Source: Egibacteraceae bacterium (GTDB lineage: Bacteria > Actinomycetota > Nitriliruptoria > Euzebyales > Egibacteraceae). Taken from it: 64,000 nt of DNA. The stretch spans positions 62,001 to 126,000 of the forward strand of contig DATLGH010000003.1 in assembly GCA_035540635.1 (NCBI GenBank), read 5' to 3'. Shown here one piece after another: positions 40,885 through 49,253 of the stretch. Made by a program: the position numbers and the translations under genes. The stretch's first letter is position 1; every line of letters starts with the position of its first letter. The notes below the pieces were generated by a model. The model ran no database searches. It worked only from the letters and a program-made list of their open reading frames with translations, and had not been told where the DNA came from.

Positions 40885-42618
40885 TTGCCCGCTACCGGCG
40901 TCGAGCCTACGCTGCCTGCCAGCGGGAAGCGTTCGACGTCGGGGAGGTGGCTGGTCATCGCCGGCACCGCGGCACATGACCCGCTCACGGGAAGGGCGGG
41001 TCCCGCCGCCGCGTGGCGGGAGGCCTACGCGCGGCTGGCGTCGCGCGACCGTGCCTCTCTCACCGCCGCCGAGCTCGACACCCTCGCAGAGGCCCTGTTC
41101 TGGATGGACCGGCCTGTCGATTCCGTCGGGGTGCGCCGCGACGCCTACGCCGCCCACGTCGCCGCCGGCGACTCCGACGGGGCGGCGATGGCGGCGTGGC
41201 AGCTGTACTACGAGCACGCGCTCGTCGGCGAGCTCGCGGTCGCCAGCGGCTGGCTCGAGCGCGCGTGCGAGCACGTCGGCGCCCGTGACGGGTCGGTGGT
41301 CGACGGTTTCGTCGCCGTCGCCGAGGCCGACCGCGACCATCTCGAGGGCCGGCTCGACGACGCGCTCGCATGCGCCGGTCGGGCCGTGGCCATCGGGCGG
41401 ACCAGCGGCGACCGGGATCTGCTTGCCATGGCGTTGCAGACCAAGGGCCGGCTCCTCGTGGCCCTGGATCGGGCCGCCGAGGGGATCTCCCTGCTCGACG
41501 AGGCCATGGTCGCCGTCATCAACGGCGAGCTCAGCCTGCTGTTCACCGGGTGGGTGTACTGCTCGGTGCTCGGCGTCTGCCACGACATCGCCGACCTGCG
41601 ACGCGCCGCGGAGTGGACCGACGCAGCCCTGCGCTGGTGCGAGACCGTGAACGAGGGTCTGCTCTACCCCGGTCTGTGCCGCATCCACCGGGTCGAGCTC
41701 GCCTGCCTGACCGGCGCCTGGAGCACCGCCGAGGCCGAAGCGCGTCGGGCCTGCGACGAGCTGCTCTCCCACGACCCGCGCTACGCCGGCGAGGCGGTCT
41801 ACCTGGCGGCCGAGCTTACCCGCCTGCGCGGTGACCTCGACGCCGCCGAGGCCGCCTTCCAGCGCGCGCACGCGCTCGGCCGCGAGCCACAACCCGGACT
41901 CGCGCTCGTGTGGCTCGCACAGGGCCGTGGCGCTGCCGCCGTCGCCGCGCTGCGCCTGGCGCTGCAGCCGGGCCCGTCAGCGCCCCTGGCGCGGTCGGCT
42001 CTGCTGGCCGCGCTCGTCGAGGCCGAGATCGCCGCCGGTGACCTCGACCATGCCGAGGAGGCTCTCCACGGGCTCGCCGCCGTGGCGCAGCGGACCGCCA
42101 GCCCCTACCTGGAGGCCACCGCCGCCGCGGCAGACGGCCTGGTCCGGCTCGCCCGCGGCGATGCCGCAGGGGCGCTGCTGCAGCTGCGCCGCGCGCGCGC
42201 GCTGCTGCAGGACCTGGCGATGCCCTACGAGGCGGCCCGCGTGCAGGTGGCGATCGGCATGGCCTGCGACCGTGCCGGCGACCGCGGTACCGCTGAGCTC
42301 GAATTGCGCGCCGCGGAGGCCACCTTCGCCCGCCTCGGCGCCCGCGCGGACCACGAGCGGGCACGTGGCCTGCTCGGCCAGACGCCGGCGTTGGGACCGC
42401 TCACGCCGCGCGAGGCGGAGGTCCTCCGCCTCGTCGCCCAGGGCCGCACGAACCGGCAGATCGCCACGGACTTGGTGATCAGCGAGCACACCGTCTCCCG
42501 ACACCTCACGAACATGTTCACCAAGCTGGGCGTGACCTCACGAGCGGGCGCTACCGCCTACGCCTACGAGCACCACCTCGTCCCAGGTCAGGCTTCACCT
42601 CGGCCGTCCTCGGCGTGA
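40885..42618 (+). CDS. LuxR-family regulator with TPR-like sensor region
   Basis: About 577 residues if TTG 40885 is the start; no better start with a ribosome site is visible, so the N-terminus is uncertain. Residues about 30-480 are helical TPR-like repeats (for example LAEALFWMDRPVDSVGVRRDAY, ALQTKGRLLVALDRAAEGISLLDEA, LTRLRGDLDAAEAAFQRAHALG). The C-terminal LuxR helix-turn-helix is complete: LTPREAEVLRLVAQGRTNRQIATDLVISEHTVSRHLTNMFTKLGVTSRAGATAYAYEH. No AAA ATPase motif, unlike MalT. Probably controls nearby metabolism; target unknown. Confidence 0.85.
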   Translation: MPATGVEPTLPASGKRSTSGRWLVIAGTAAHDPLTGRAGPAAAWREAYARLASRDRASLTAAELDTLAEALFWMDRPVDSVGVRRDAYAAHVAAGDSDGAAMAAWQLYYEHALVGELAVASGWLERACEHVGARDGSVVDGFVAVAEADRDHLEGRLDDALACAGRAVAIGRTSGDRDLLAMALQTKGRLLVALDRAAEGISLLDEAMVAVINGELSLLFTGWVYCSVLGVCHDIADLRRAAEWTDAALRWCETVNEGLLYPGLCRIHRVELACLTGAWSTAEAEARRACDELLSHDPRYAGEAVYLAAELTRLRGDLDAAEAAFQRAHALGREPQPGLALVWLAQGRGAAAVAALRLALQPGPSAPLARSALLAALVEAEIAAGDLDHAEEALHGLAAVAQRTASPYLEATAAAADGLVRLARGDAAGALLQLRRARALLQDLAMPYEAARVQVAIGMACDRAGDRGTAELELRAAEATFARLGARADHERARGLLGQTPALGPLTPREAEVLRLVAQGRTNRQIATDLVISEHTVSRHLTNMFTKLGVTSRAGATAYAYEHHLVPGQASPRPSSA

Positions 42619-42650
42619 GGTGTCCCTCCGCCACAGGCGGGAAGACCGTG

Positions 42651-42676
42651 GGCGGAGGCAGCCAGGATCCTCCGCC
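42651..42676. terminator. Hairpin after LuxR gene
   Basis: GGCGGAGG (42651-42658), 10-base loop, CCTCCGCC (42669-42676): a perfect 8-bp stem, 32 bases after the LuxR stop and before the convergent pseudogene. Confidence 0.45.
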
Positions 42677-42739
42677 CTCTACATTGCGGATCGGCACGCA
42701 CGACACCTGGGCACGCGGGACGGGCGGGACGAGCAGCCA

Positions 42740-43551
42740 AGATTCCCGCGCCCGCGCGGGAAAACCGGCTGCGGACGCCGGTCTTGTCGAACACGGCCTT
42801 CAGGTGCTGCTGGACGGTGTGGGGCGACACGAAGAGGTGCCGGGCGATGTCGGCGGTGGAGGCGCCCTGCAGCACGAGGCGGGTCACGTCCTGCTCCCGC
42901 TCGGTCAGTCCGTAGACATACATGCGCAGCGGCGCCATGCGGGCAGGGTGGGCGGGTCCCCGTCGGGCAGCTCGGCCAGCCAGCGCTCGACGCCGGGGGT
43001 GACCGAGTCGACCTCCCACCGGTCGGTCAGCACGAGGAGCCCGGGTGCGTCGGGCCGGTCGGGCTCGGTGGCCTCGCCGAGAAGCAGCCCCCGGCGCGCA
43101 CCTTCCGCCAGGTAGGGCGCCACGCCCTGCACGAACGTGACCTCCTGCTCGTCGAACAGCGCCTGCCCCGGCTCGCGGTACAGGCCGACGGCCCCCCACA
43201 CCTGGCCGTCGGCGGAGCGCAGCGCCGCGATGAGCTCCTGGTCGCCGCCGAGGGCCATGCTTTCGTGCCACCGCGGGCTGCGGCTCGGGGGTCGCCGCCG
43301 GTGGCCTCGTGCAGCGTCGAGACGCCACGCGCGGAGCGGGCCTCGTGCGGCAGCTGGGGCACGCCCTCGCCGAAGTGGCTGGTGATGAGCAGGGAGGCGG
43401 GATCCAGCGTGAACCAGCAGGGGGCCAGCCAGTGGGGCACTGCGCGTGCGAGCACCTCGGAGGAGGCGCGCCAGAACGACACCAGGTCGTTCCCCTCGCC
43501 GGCCAGGCGCGCAATCGCTTCCGTCGCCCGCTCCGCGGTGTGCGCTCTCAT
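42740..43551 (-). pseudogene. GAF-LuxR regulator, fragmented
   Basis: ATG 43551 begins MRAHTAERATEAIARLAGEG and FWRASSEVLARAVPHWLAPC; after a frameshift near 43260 the protein continues in another frame (MALGGDQELIAALRSADGQV, GLYREPGQALFDEQEVTFVQ, LVLTDRWEVDSVTPGVERWL); a third frame holds the LuxR HTH (YGLTEREQDVTRLVLQGAST, FVSPHTVQQHLKAVFDKTGV). Between the second and third blocks about 50 residues expected in the family are missing, so a true deletion accompanies the frameshifts. Dead copy of a common actinobacterial regulator. Confidence 0.7.
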
Positions 43552-43574
43552 CCAGTCCAGGCTAGGAGGACCCC

Positions 43575-43930
43575 GTGGCCCGGTGGGTGACGCCGGACCC
43601 GGCGCGTCGCGCCGCCATGCTGCGGGGATTCTTCTCCGTGGTGGTCGACGTCTCCCTGCGCCACGACGAGGTCTACGTCGACGGGGACCGCTGCGGGGCG
43701 GCGTTGTGGTGGCCACCCGGCGTCTCCCTCGTCGAGCCCGCCGAGGAGGAGCACTTCGCCCAGCGCATGCGGGAGGCGGTCGGGGCGGACGCCGACCGCA
43801 TCTTTCAGGCCATGGCCATCGCGGACGAAGGGCAGCCGGACACGCCGTGGGCCGTGCTCGGCTTCCTCGGCGTCGTGCCCGAGCGGCAAGGGCCGCGGGC
43901 TAGGCAGCGCGCTCATTGCCCCGAGGCGGA
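43575..43930 (+). pseudogene. GNAT acetyltransferase, truncated
   Basis: GTG 43575. The N-terminal two-thirds of a GNAT-type acetyltransferase is clear: PARRAAMLRGFFSVVVDVSL, GDRCGAALWWPPGVSL, AVLGFLGVVPERQG. An extra base near 43893 displaces the acetyl-CoA loop (RGLGSALI in the next frame), and the C-terminal part is missing; the convergent methyltransferase ends 20 bases further. It lies 23 bases from the dead LuxR gene, facing the other way. Confidence 0.65.
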
Positions 43931-43948
43931 AGCACCCGCCCGGGTAGG

Positions 43949-44815
43949 TCATCCCGCCTCGCCGCCGCCCGCCTCCGCGGGCGCCCGCTGGGCGAGGACG
44001 AGCCCGAAGCCGGGCAGCACCTCGCGCCAGGAGGCGCGGGCGAACCCGGCGTCGGCCAGCAGCCCACGGAACTCGTCGGGGGTGTGGAAGCCGACCCATC
44101 CGGGGTCGGTCCGGCGGGCCAGGGGGGCGCTCGCGGCGTTGTACCAGGCGGGTCCCGGGTCGACGATGGCGTAGATGCCTCCGGGCCGCAGGCTCTCCCG
44201 CACGGCCGCGGCCGTTCGCGCGGGCTCCGGGAAGTGGTGGTGGGCGAGGCAGGTGAACGCGGCGTCGAAGGCGCCGGCGAACGTTGGCGGGAGGTCCCCG
44301 GCGTCGGCCTGAAAAAAGGCGGTGTGGTCGAGCCCGTGCGCGCGTGCGGCGCGGTGCGCGGTGACGACCATGCCCGCGGCGAGGTCGACGCCGACGACCT
44401 CGCCGCGCGGTACGAGACCGGCGAGGCGCTGCAGCTCGCGACCCGGGCCGCACCCGAGGTCGAGCACCCGCGCGTCCGACGGGAGCAGCGGGGCCAGCAC
44501 GTCGAGCGCCTCGTCGACGATGGGGCGGGAGAAGGGCTGGACGTACGCCTCGTAGATCTCCGCCATCTGGTCGAAGGCGGCGACGAGGTGGTCGTGGCGG
44601 CTCCCGCCGTCGAGCACCACCGGGTCCGGGCACGCGACCGAGAACCGCGGTCCGAGCCCCGGCCGGGGCACGGAGACGGGGTCCTCGCCCGTCACACGGC
44701 TGCGCAGCCCGAGGGTCCGCTTCAGCGCCTGCGCGGGGTACAGCACCGTGGCGGCGTACGACCACATCGCGCCGACGAGGACGCCGCCAGCGACGGGGTC
44801 GTGGCCGTCCGCCAT
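43949..44815 (-). CDS. SAM-dependent methyltransferase, last gene of isoprenoid-linked operon
   Basis: 288 residues. ATG 44815 overlaps the previous stop (TGATG); a GTG one codon upstream is also possible. An N-terminal extension (about 1-60) includes a hydrophobic stretch (AGGVLVGAMWSYAATVLYPA) that could touch a membrane. The class I fold follows: ARVLDLGCGPGRELQRL (motif I), GEVVGVDLAAGMV, FDAAFTCLAHHHFPEPARTA, LRPGGIYAIVDPGPAW. All SAM-binding motifs look intact. Tenth gene of a co-oriented array starting with a prenyl diphosphate synthase; possibly methylates an isoprenoid or lipid product (inference). Confidence 0.85.
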   Translation of the reverse strand: MADGHDPVAGGVLVGAMWSYAATVLYPAQALKRTLGLRSRVTGEDPVSVPRPGLGPRFSVACPDPVVLDGGSRHDHLVAAFDQMAEIYEAYVQPFSRPIVDEALDVLAPLLPSDARVLDLGCGPGRELQRLAGLVPRGEVVGVDLAAGMVVTAHRAARAHGLDHTAFFQADAGDLPPTFAGAFDAAFTCLAHHHFPEPARTAAAVRESLRPGGIYAIVDPGPAWYNAASAPLARRTDPGWVGFHTPDEFRGLLADAGFARASWREVLPGFGLVLAQRAPAEAGGGEAG

Positions 44816-45366
44816 CACCCGGCCGCGTCGGGCCGGCGCCGCACGACGATGGGCACCGGCGTGGCCGTGAGCCCCGGGATGGTCAGCTCGCCGCGGTAGC
44901 TGCGGTCGGCTTTCAGGTCCTCGCCGATGATCGCGGTCACCCGGACGAGCATCTGCTGGCCGGGTTCGAGGGTGACGACGGCGGGCTCGAACGCGAGCGG
45001 CGGGCGCACCTCGGCGCCGTCCTCGTCGGTGAACGCCGACGCCGCCACCGGGGCGGAGACCGGCCCGTCGAGATCGTTCTCGACCAAGAACACGCCGAGG
45101 GCGGAGCCGCCCGCCTCGGCTTCCAGGACCATCGCGGCGACGGCCGGCGACTCCTCCGGGCGGGTCCGCTGGGGTGCCCGGGCCGGCGTCCCGCGAGCGG
45201 CCATGGAGCGAAGGTCGCCGAGGCGCACGGGCAGCCGCAGGTCGTCGGCGAGCTGGCGCAGCGTCCGCAGGTAGTCCACCGTGAGCTGCCCGAGCGCGCT
45301 GTAGTAGCGGGCGTTGGCCTCGGTGGCCCGGCGCACCGCCTCCTCAAGCGACAGCGCTTCCGCCAC
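44815..45366 (-). CDS. Helix plus beta-sandwich protein (operon gene 9)
   Basis: 183 residues from GTG 45366, three bases after the upstream stop. N-terminal amphipathic helix (RYYSALGQLTVDYLRTLRQL), then a linker and a beta-sandwich (LGVFLVENDLDGPVSAPVAA, PAVVTLEPGQQMLVRVTAII, DLKADRSYRGELTIPGLTATPVPIVVRR). The same order of elements, including P.xLxLxPxe and Dl.Ag.Y.GxLxxPG, occurs in the protein at 49250, so the two look paralogous. No signal peptide, no catalytic motif. Possibly a structural or scaffold protein of the operon's product. Confidence 0.75.
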   Translation of the reverse strand: MAEALSLEEAVRRATEANARYYSALGQLTVDYLRTLRQLADDLRLPVRLGDLRSMAARGTPARAPQRTRPEESPAVAAMVLEAEAGGSALGVFLVENDLDGPVSAPVAASAFTDEDGAEVRPPLAFEPAVVTLEPGQQMLVRVTAIIGEDLKADRSYRGELTIPGLTATPVPIVVRRRPDAAG

Positions 45367-45369
45367 CGG

Positions 45370-45954
45370 TCAGCCCTGCCTCGGGCCCGAACCGCAGGGA
45401 CGCTGGCAGTAGAAGTGGTCGTACCAGTGGTGCACCTGGTCGGCGCAGTCGTCGACGCTGACCTCGTGGCACGAGTCGCCTCCGCGCCGGATGGTCGACA
45501 CGGTCCAGCGGAGCACGTGCACGCGGCACCCGCGCACCCACACCGTGTGCGTGCGGTCTCCGGACGCCGCGTCGGTGGGTACGGCGGCCGACACGACGAA
45601 CGTGGCGTCCTCGTACGGGTCGATCGTGGCCTTGGCGGGGTCGACCGTGACGCCGCTGCCCTTGACGTCGACGCCGACGGCCTGGGACGCCGGGCCGCAG
45701 TTCGTCACGGTGATGCGCAGGACGGCGGTGCCCCCGGGGCACACGTGGCTGCGCACGGGCCCTAGTCGCCGCGGATACCAGCACGGGTCGGGGATCTCGC
45801 AGCCGCAGCCGCCGGCCGCCCGCGCGAGCAGGGCGCCCGGGTCGGGCAGCACCACGCCCGACAGCAGGTCGCGTCCCAGGCGGGCGCTCCTCGTCAGCAG
45901 GTCGCCGACGGCCTCGGCCGCGCCGGCGAGCGTCGTGGGGCGCGTGGTGGTCAT
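45370..45954 (-). CDS. Cys-rich beta-sandwich protein (operon gene 8)
   Basis: 194 residues. ATG 45954 overlaps the upstream stop (ATGA). N-terminal helix (GAAEAVGDLLTRSARLGRDLLSG), Cys cluster (GGCGCEIPDPCWYPRRLG), a beta-sandwich (AVLRITVTNCGPASQAVGVD, GVTVDPAKATIDPYEDATFV) and a Cys/His-rich tail (CHEVSVDDC, HHWYDHFYCQRPC). Ten Cys in total without any export signal suggest metal binding rather than disulfides (inference). The P-A-x-A-T-I-D-P-Y strand pattern resembles the other beta-sandwich proteins of the operon. Confidence 0.72.
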   Translation of the reverse strand: MTTTRPTTLAGAAEAVGDLLTRSARLGRDLLSGVVLPDPGALLARAAGGCGCEIPDPCWYPRRLGPVRSHVCPGGTAVLRITVTNCGPASQAVGVDVKGSGVTVDPAKATIDPYEDATFVVSAAVPTDAASGDRTHTVWVRGCRVHVLRWTVSTIRRGGDSCHEVSVDDCADQVHHWYDHFYCQRPCGSGPRQG

Positions 45955-46664
45955 CGCGGCTGCTCCTTCGGTGGGGCCGGCTCCGCCTCGACGGTGATGG
46001 CGTAGGTCCAGCCGGCCAGGTGCCAGATGGCCGTGTAGGTGCGCCCGGGCTGCAGCCGGTCCGAGGCGCTCAGCGTGAGGGCGATCTCCGCCACGCCGCC
46101 GGGCTCGACGGGTCCTGCACCCTGGTCGACGCCGATGCGCAGCAGGCCGCCGTGCTCGCCGGCGAGGCCGTCCATCAGCCGGTCGAGGCGCGCGCTGCCC
46201 TTCGCCTTGTCGTCGCGGAGCGCCCCCCCGATGGCACGGTCTGCGCCGTCCACGGGGAAGAGGCCGACCGCGTCCGCGCGGGGCACCTCGACGGCGACGT
46301 TGCCCTCGTTCACGAGGGTCAGGCGCTCGGTCGCGCGTCCACCCGGCGCGACGCGGAGGCGCAGCTGCGCCGGGTACAGCTCGACCGCGCGGTTCGGCTC
46401 CACCTCGACGACCGCCGGGTAGCGCTCCTCCCCCGCCGTCAGGGTCCCCTCGTACATGCCCGCGGGGGTCGTCGTCGGCAGGGTGAGGCGCACGAGCGTG
46501 CCGGGGCCGCTCGGGGCTAGGAGGACGGCGACCGCCTCGGGGTCGGGCAGGTCGACCTCGAGCGCGAACGACGCCTCGCCGAGCGCGAGGGGGACGAAGG
46601 CCTCCACGGCGTCGGGCAGTCCCCGGAAGCGCAGCGGCCCGGTCCGGTTGGTCGCCGTGGCCAT
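45951..46664 (-). CDS. Double beta-sandwich protein (operon gene 7)
   Basis: 237 residues from ATG 46664. Two Ig-like modules: about 25-95 (LVRLTLPTTTPAGMYEGTLTAGEERYPAVVEVEP) and about 95-235 (AQLRLRVAPGGRATERLTLVNEGNVAVEV, GRTYTAIWHLAGWTYAITVEAEP). The recurring ending AG/PG-x-Y-x-G-x-L......P.xxVxxEP is shared with the genes at 44815 and 49250. A short helical insertion (DKAKGSARLDRLMDGLAGEHG) interrupts the second module. No signal peptide or catalytic motif. Unknown function. Confidence 0.72.
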   Translation of the reverse strand: MATATNRTGPLRFRGLPDAVEAFVPLALGEASFALEVDLPDPEAVAVLLAPSGPGTLVRLTLPTTTPAGMYEGTLTAGEERYPAVVEVEPNRAVELYPAQLRLRVAPGGRATERLTLVNEGNVAVEVPRADAVGLFPVDGADRAIGGALRDDKAKGSARLDRLMDGLAGEHGGLLRIGVDQGAGPVEPGGVAEIALTLSASDRLQPGRTYTAIWHLAGWTYAITVEAEPAPPKEQPR

Positions 46665-46667
46665 GGG

Positions 46668-47090
46668 TCAGCCCTCTCCGGGCTGCTCTGGGCCTGCGGG
46701 CTGGTCGACGTCGAGAACGCGGGTCCGGCTGGGCCCGCAGCGCTCGCAGGGATTCGGCCGGTAGGGCTCGGTGATGACCTGCGCCTCGCCGCACAGGCGC
46801 AGCGCGAGCAGTGGCAGTCCGAGCACCGACAAGCCGACGGTGAAGTCGGCCGGCAGGTGCCCGCGGATCGAGGGGAGCTCCTTGATGCGCAGGGACGCGT
46901 CGAGGGGGGTGAGCGTGAGCGTCACCGGGTTGACGGTCACGGGGTTGAGGGTGACCGGGTCCACGCCCAGGCGGATCTTCGGGAGGGTGTCGACGTTGAT
47001 GTGGAAGGTGCTGGGGATGCCGCTCACGCTGACGGGCCCTATGGGCCCGGTGATCTTGCTCACGAACGGCTGTGGGATGCTCACACCCAC
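46668..47090 (-). CDS. Beta-rich repeat protein with C-terminal CxxC (operon gene 6)
   Basis: 140 residues from GTG 47090, after ggaaaggaag. Beta-strand-rich with short internal repeats (SKITGPIGPVSVSGIPSTF; PVTLNPVTVNPVTLTLTPLD), a hydrophobic strand region (FTVGLSVLGLPLLALRL), and a C-terminal NPCERCG motif. No transmembrane helix long enough to be certain and no signal peptide. The only sizeable gap inside the operon (54 bases) precedes it. No family recognised. Confidence 0.68.
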   Translation of the reverse strand: MGVSIPQPFVSKITGPIGPVSVSGIPSTFHINVDTLPKIRLGVDPVTLNPVTVNPVTLTLTPLDASLRIKELPSIRGHLPADFTVGLSVLGLPLLALRLCGEAQVITEPYRPNPCERCGPSRTRVLDVDQPAGPEQPGEG

Positions 47091-47144
47091 CGGGCTTCCT
47101 TTCCCCGGGACGTCACCGCATCGTCCTCCGTGCCGGAATGTCCG

Positions 47145-47702
47145 TCAAGGCCGGGGTGGGTCGTCGCCGTCGGGGAGCAGGTCGAGGCGCTCGAGCAGCC
47201 TGTCCTCCGCCTCGGCACGGCCGCCCGGGTACCGCGTCGGGGGCCGCGGCGCGGGAGCGGTCGGGCGCCCCGCCCGACCGGGGTCCGAGCGGAAGTCGCG
47301 GGCCAGGTCCTGCAGCGCGGGGCTGCGGGCCGATGCGTCGAGGAGGATCTCGATCGCCTGGAGCATCCGCACCGCGGCCTCGTCGGAGGCCTGCACGCGC
47401 AGGCGGCCGGTGAGGACCGCCTCCGTGACCTCGAGGTAGCCGTCGAGCAGGTGGAGCACCGTGGCCCGGTCGGTGGCGCCGTGCCCGTCGGGCTGCGCCC
47501 CCGCCGCGGCGGGCGCGGCGACGAGGCCGGCGGCCGTGAACGCCACGTCGACGGTCTCGTCGTCGAGGGTGATGCGCGCCTGCCGGGAGCCCACGACCGC
47601 ACGCAGGCGCGCGAGCGCCGCCGCGTCCGCGTCGCCGAGGCGCCGCACGAGCTCGCCGACGTACTCCCCCAGCGTCCGGTGGGGCGGGCCGTCAGTCGAC
47701 AT
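47145..47702 (-). CDS. SCP2-like lipid-binding protein (operon gene 5)
   Basis: 185 residues from ATG 47702, overlapping the previous gene by 11 bases. An SCP2-type fold is suggested by ARITLDDETVDVAFTAAGLV, ATVLHLLDGYLEVTEAVLTGRLRVQA and AVRMLQAIEILLDASARSPALQDLARDF, a pattern seen in actinobacterial sterol-carrier-like proteins. The C-terminal 40 residues are Pro/Arg-rich. Such folds hold acyl or isoprenoid chains, fitting an operon with a prenyl synthase. Assignment is by pattern only. Confidence 0.68.
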   Translation of the reverse strand: MSTDGPPHRTLGEYVGELVRRLGDADAAALARLRAVVGSRQARITLDDETVDVAFTAAGLVAAPAAAGAQPDGHGATDRATVLHLLDGYLEVTEAVLTGRLRVQASDEAAVRMLQAIEILLDASARSPALQDLARDFRSDPGRAGRPTAPAPRPPTRYPGGRAEAEDRLLERLDLLPDGDDPPRP

Positions 47703-48690
47703 GCTCGAAGACCCCCAGACCCTCGGCGGACAGCTCCGTCCCGCCAACCCGCCCGCGGCAGCGGAACGTGCCGGGCAGCTCGTGGATGAACCCGTACCCG
47801 CGCCGGACGGGGTCGGCCGCGATGATCTGCCCCGCCCCGTCGACGCGGAAGTCGACGGCCACGTCGTCCCCGCCCTCGCGCGCCTCGATGCGCACGGACG
47901 CGGGCAGGTCGGGGGCCGCGCGGTCCTGGTGCAGCGCGGCCATCGCGCCGGGCAGCCGGCGCAGCGGCGCGGTCCAGCGGCCGTGCCTGCGCACCGTCAC
48001 GCTCGACCCGACGAACGTCCGGCGGATCCCCGGCGCCCGCACGAGCAGGAGCGGGCGCCCGGGGCGGCGACGGGCCCGGTCGGTGGTGCGGGCGAGCACG
48101 ATCGCCGGACCCTCGGGGGCGAGGAAGCTCCCCCAGTCCCAGCCGAGGTCCTCGCCCCAGTGCCAGCGGCCCCAGTTGTGGTCGTGGTAGCCGCTGGCTG
48201 CCTCGAGCGCCAGCGTCCGGTCGCCGACGCGGACGGTGCCGGAGACGGCCAGCCGCGGCACGGCGTACCAGGCCACCCACCCGGGGCCGAGTGGCATCGG
48301 CGCGTCGGCGACGTGGGCGGGGCCGACGGCCACGCCGGTGACGCGCACGTCCACCGCGTCGTCGCGCAGGCGGAGGGCGGCGTGCACCCGCCCCGTCGCG
48401 TGGTCGACGCCGAGCGCGGCGTCCTCGAGCGCGATGCTCGCCGTGCCGAGCGTCGCCGCGGCGGCCTCGCGCACGATCACGCCTCCCGCCCAGCCGGCCC
48501 CCGGCAGGTGGACGAGCCCGGCGGCGGCGACCCGGGAGCGCGGGTCCCGGGGCGGCCCGTGCAGCGACACGTTCACCAGGCCGACGGCGCCGGCTGCGTG
48601 GTCGAACACGTTGAGGTGCAGCCACTCCTTGTACGCGGCGGCTGCGGGGTCGGTCGGGTGCGGCGGGCGGAGGGGGTCGAGCGGGATCAC
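47692..48690 (-). CDS. CrtC/AttH-like (hydroxyneurosporene synthase-type) protein (operon gene 4)
   Basis: 332 residues. GTG 48690 overlaps the upstream stop (GTGA). Two lipocalin-like barrels with the family signature SGYHDHNWGRWHWGEDLGWDWGSF at about residues 165-190 and EWLHLNVFDHAAGAVGLVNVSL near the N-terminus. The CrtC family hydrates carotenoid end double bonds; AttH relatives act on hydrophobic substrates. The HDHNWG motif is intact. No signal peptide. In this operon it is the best candidate for modifying the prenyl product; actual chemistry unknown. Confidence 0.8.
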   Translation of the reverse strand: MIPLDPLRPPHPTDPAAAAYKEWLHLNVFDHAAGAVGLVNVSLHGPPRDPRSRVAAAGLVHLPGAGWAGGVIVREAAAATLGTASIALEDAALGVDHATGRVHAALRLRDDAVDVRVTGVAVGPAHVADAPMPLGPGWVAWYAVPRLAVSGTVRVGDRTLALEAASGYHDHNWGRWHWGEDLGWDWGSFLAPEGPAIVLARTTDRARRRPGRPLLLVRAPGIRRTFVGSSVTVRRHGRWTAPLRRLPGAMAALHQDRAAPDLPASVRIEAREGGDDVAVDFRVDGAGQIIAADPVRRGYGFIHELPGTFRCRGRVGGTELSAEGLGVFEHVD

Positions 48691-49253
48691 CGCAGCAGGG
48701 GGCCCGACGCGAGGCCGGGTGCGCCACCGCCGGGGCGCACGCCCCGCGACGGCAGCGTCGGCGCGGCGATCGCCTCGACGGCCCGGCTGACCTCGACGCC
48801 GAACGCCCACATGCCGAGGAGGTAGTCGGCGAACGTGGCGGGTGCCGGCGCGTCGTCCGTCTCCGCCCGCTCGGCGGGCAGCGGCAGGAGGGCGAGGGTC
48901 TCCTCGAGGTCGTCGGCCAGCAGGAGGGCGAGGTCGTTGCGGAGGTGGTCGAGCACCGGGCTCGGCGGCGCCTCCGCCATGCGGTCGATGCCCAGCGCCG
49001 CCCACACGGCCTCGCCGTTGCCCCCGATCCGGCCGGCGGTGATGGCCTCGTGCAGCCGCGCGCCCTCGGTCGAGCGCGCCACCTCCCGTCCGAGCGCGGC
49101 GAAGCCCGCGGTCAGCGAGCCGACCGCGTCGGCGCCCGACATCAGCCGCAGGCTCGCGAGGCGTGCGGCCAGCGACGCGACGAGGCTGACGGTCGTCCGC
49201 CCCGCCTCGCCGGGCACGTCGACGAGCAGGGCGCGGGGGGCATCGTCGGTCAC
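48687..49253 (-). CDS. Helical unknown protein (operon gene 3)
   Basis: 188 residues. GTG 49253 overlaps the upstream stop (GTGA) and its own stop overlaps the next start. Mainly helical (TTVSLVASLAARLASLRLMS, SLTAGFAALGREVARSTEGA, HLRNDLALLLADDLEETLALL, DYLLGMWAFGVEVSRAVEAIA), with a Gly-rich turn GRIGGNGEAVWAALG and a flexible Gly/Pro tail. No Cys, no membrane helix. No family recognised. Confidence 0.7.
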   Translation of the reverse strand: MTDDAPRALLVDVPGEAGRTTVSLVASLAARLASLRLMSGADAVGSLTAGFAALGREVARSTEGARLHEAITAGRIGGNGEAVWAALGIDRMAEAPPSPVLDHLRNDLALLLADDLEETLALLPLPAERAETDDAPAPATFADYLLGMWAFGVEVSRAVEAIAAPTLPSRGVRPGGGAPGLASGPLLR

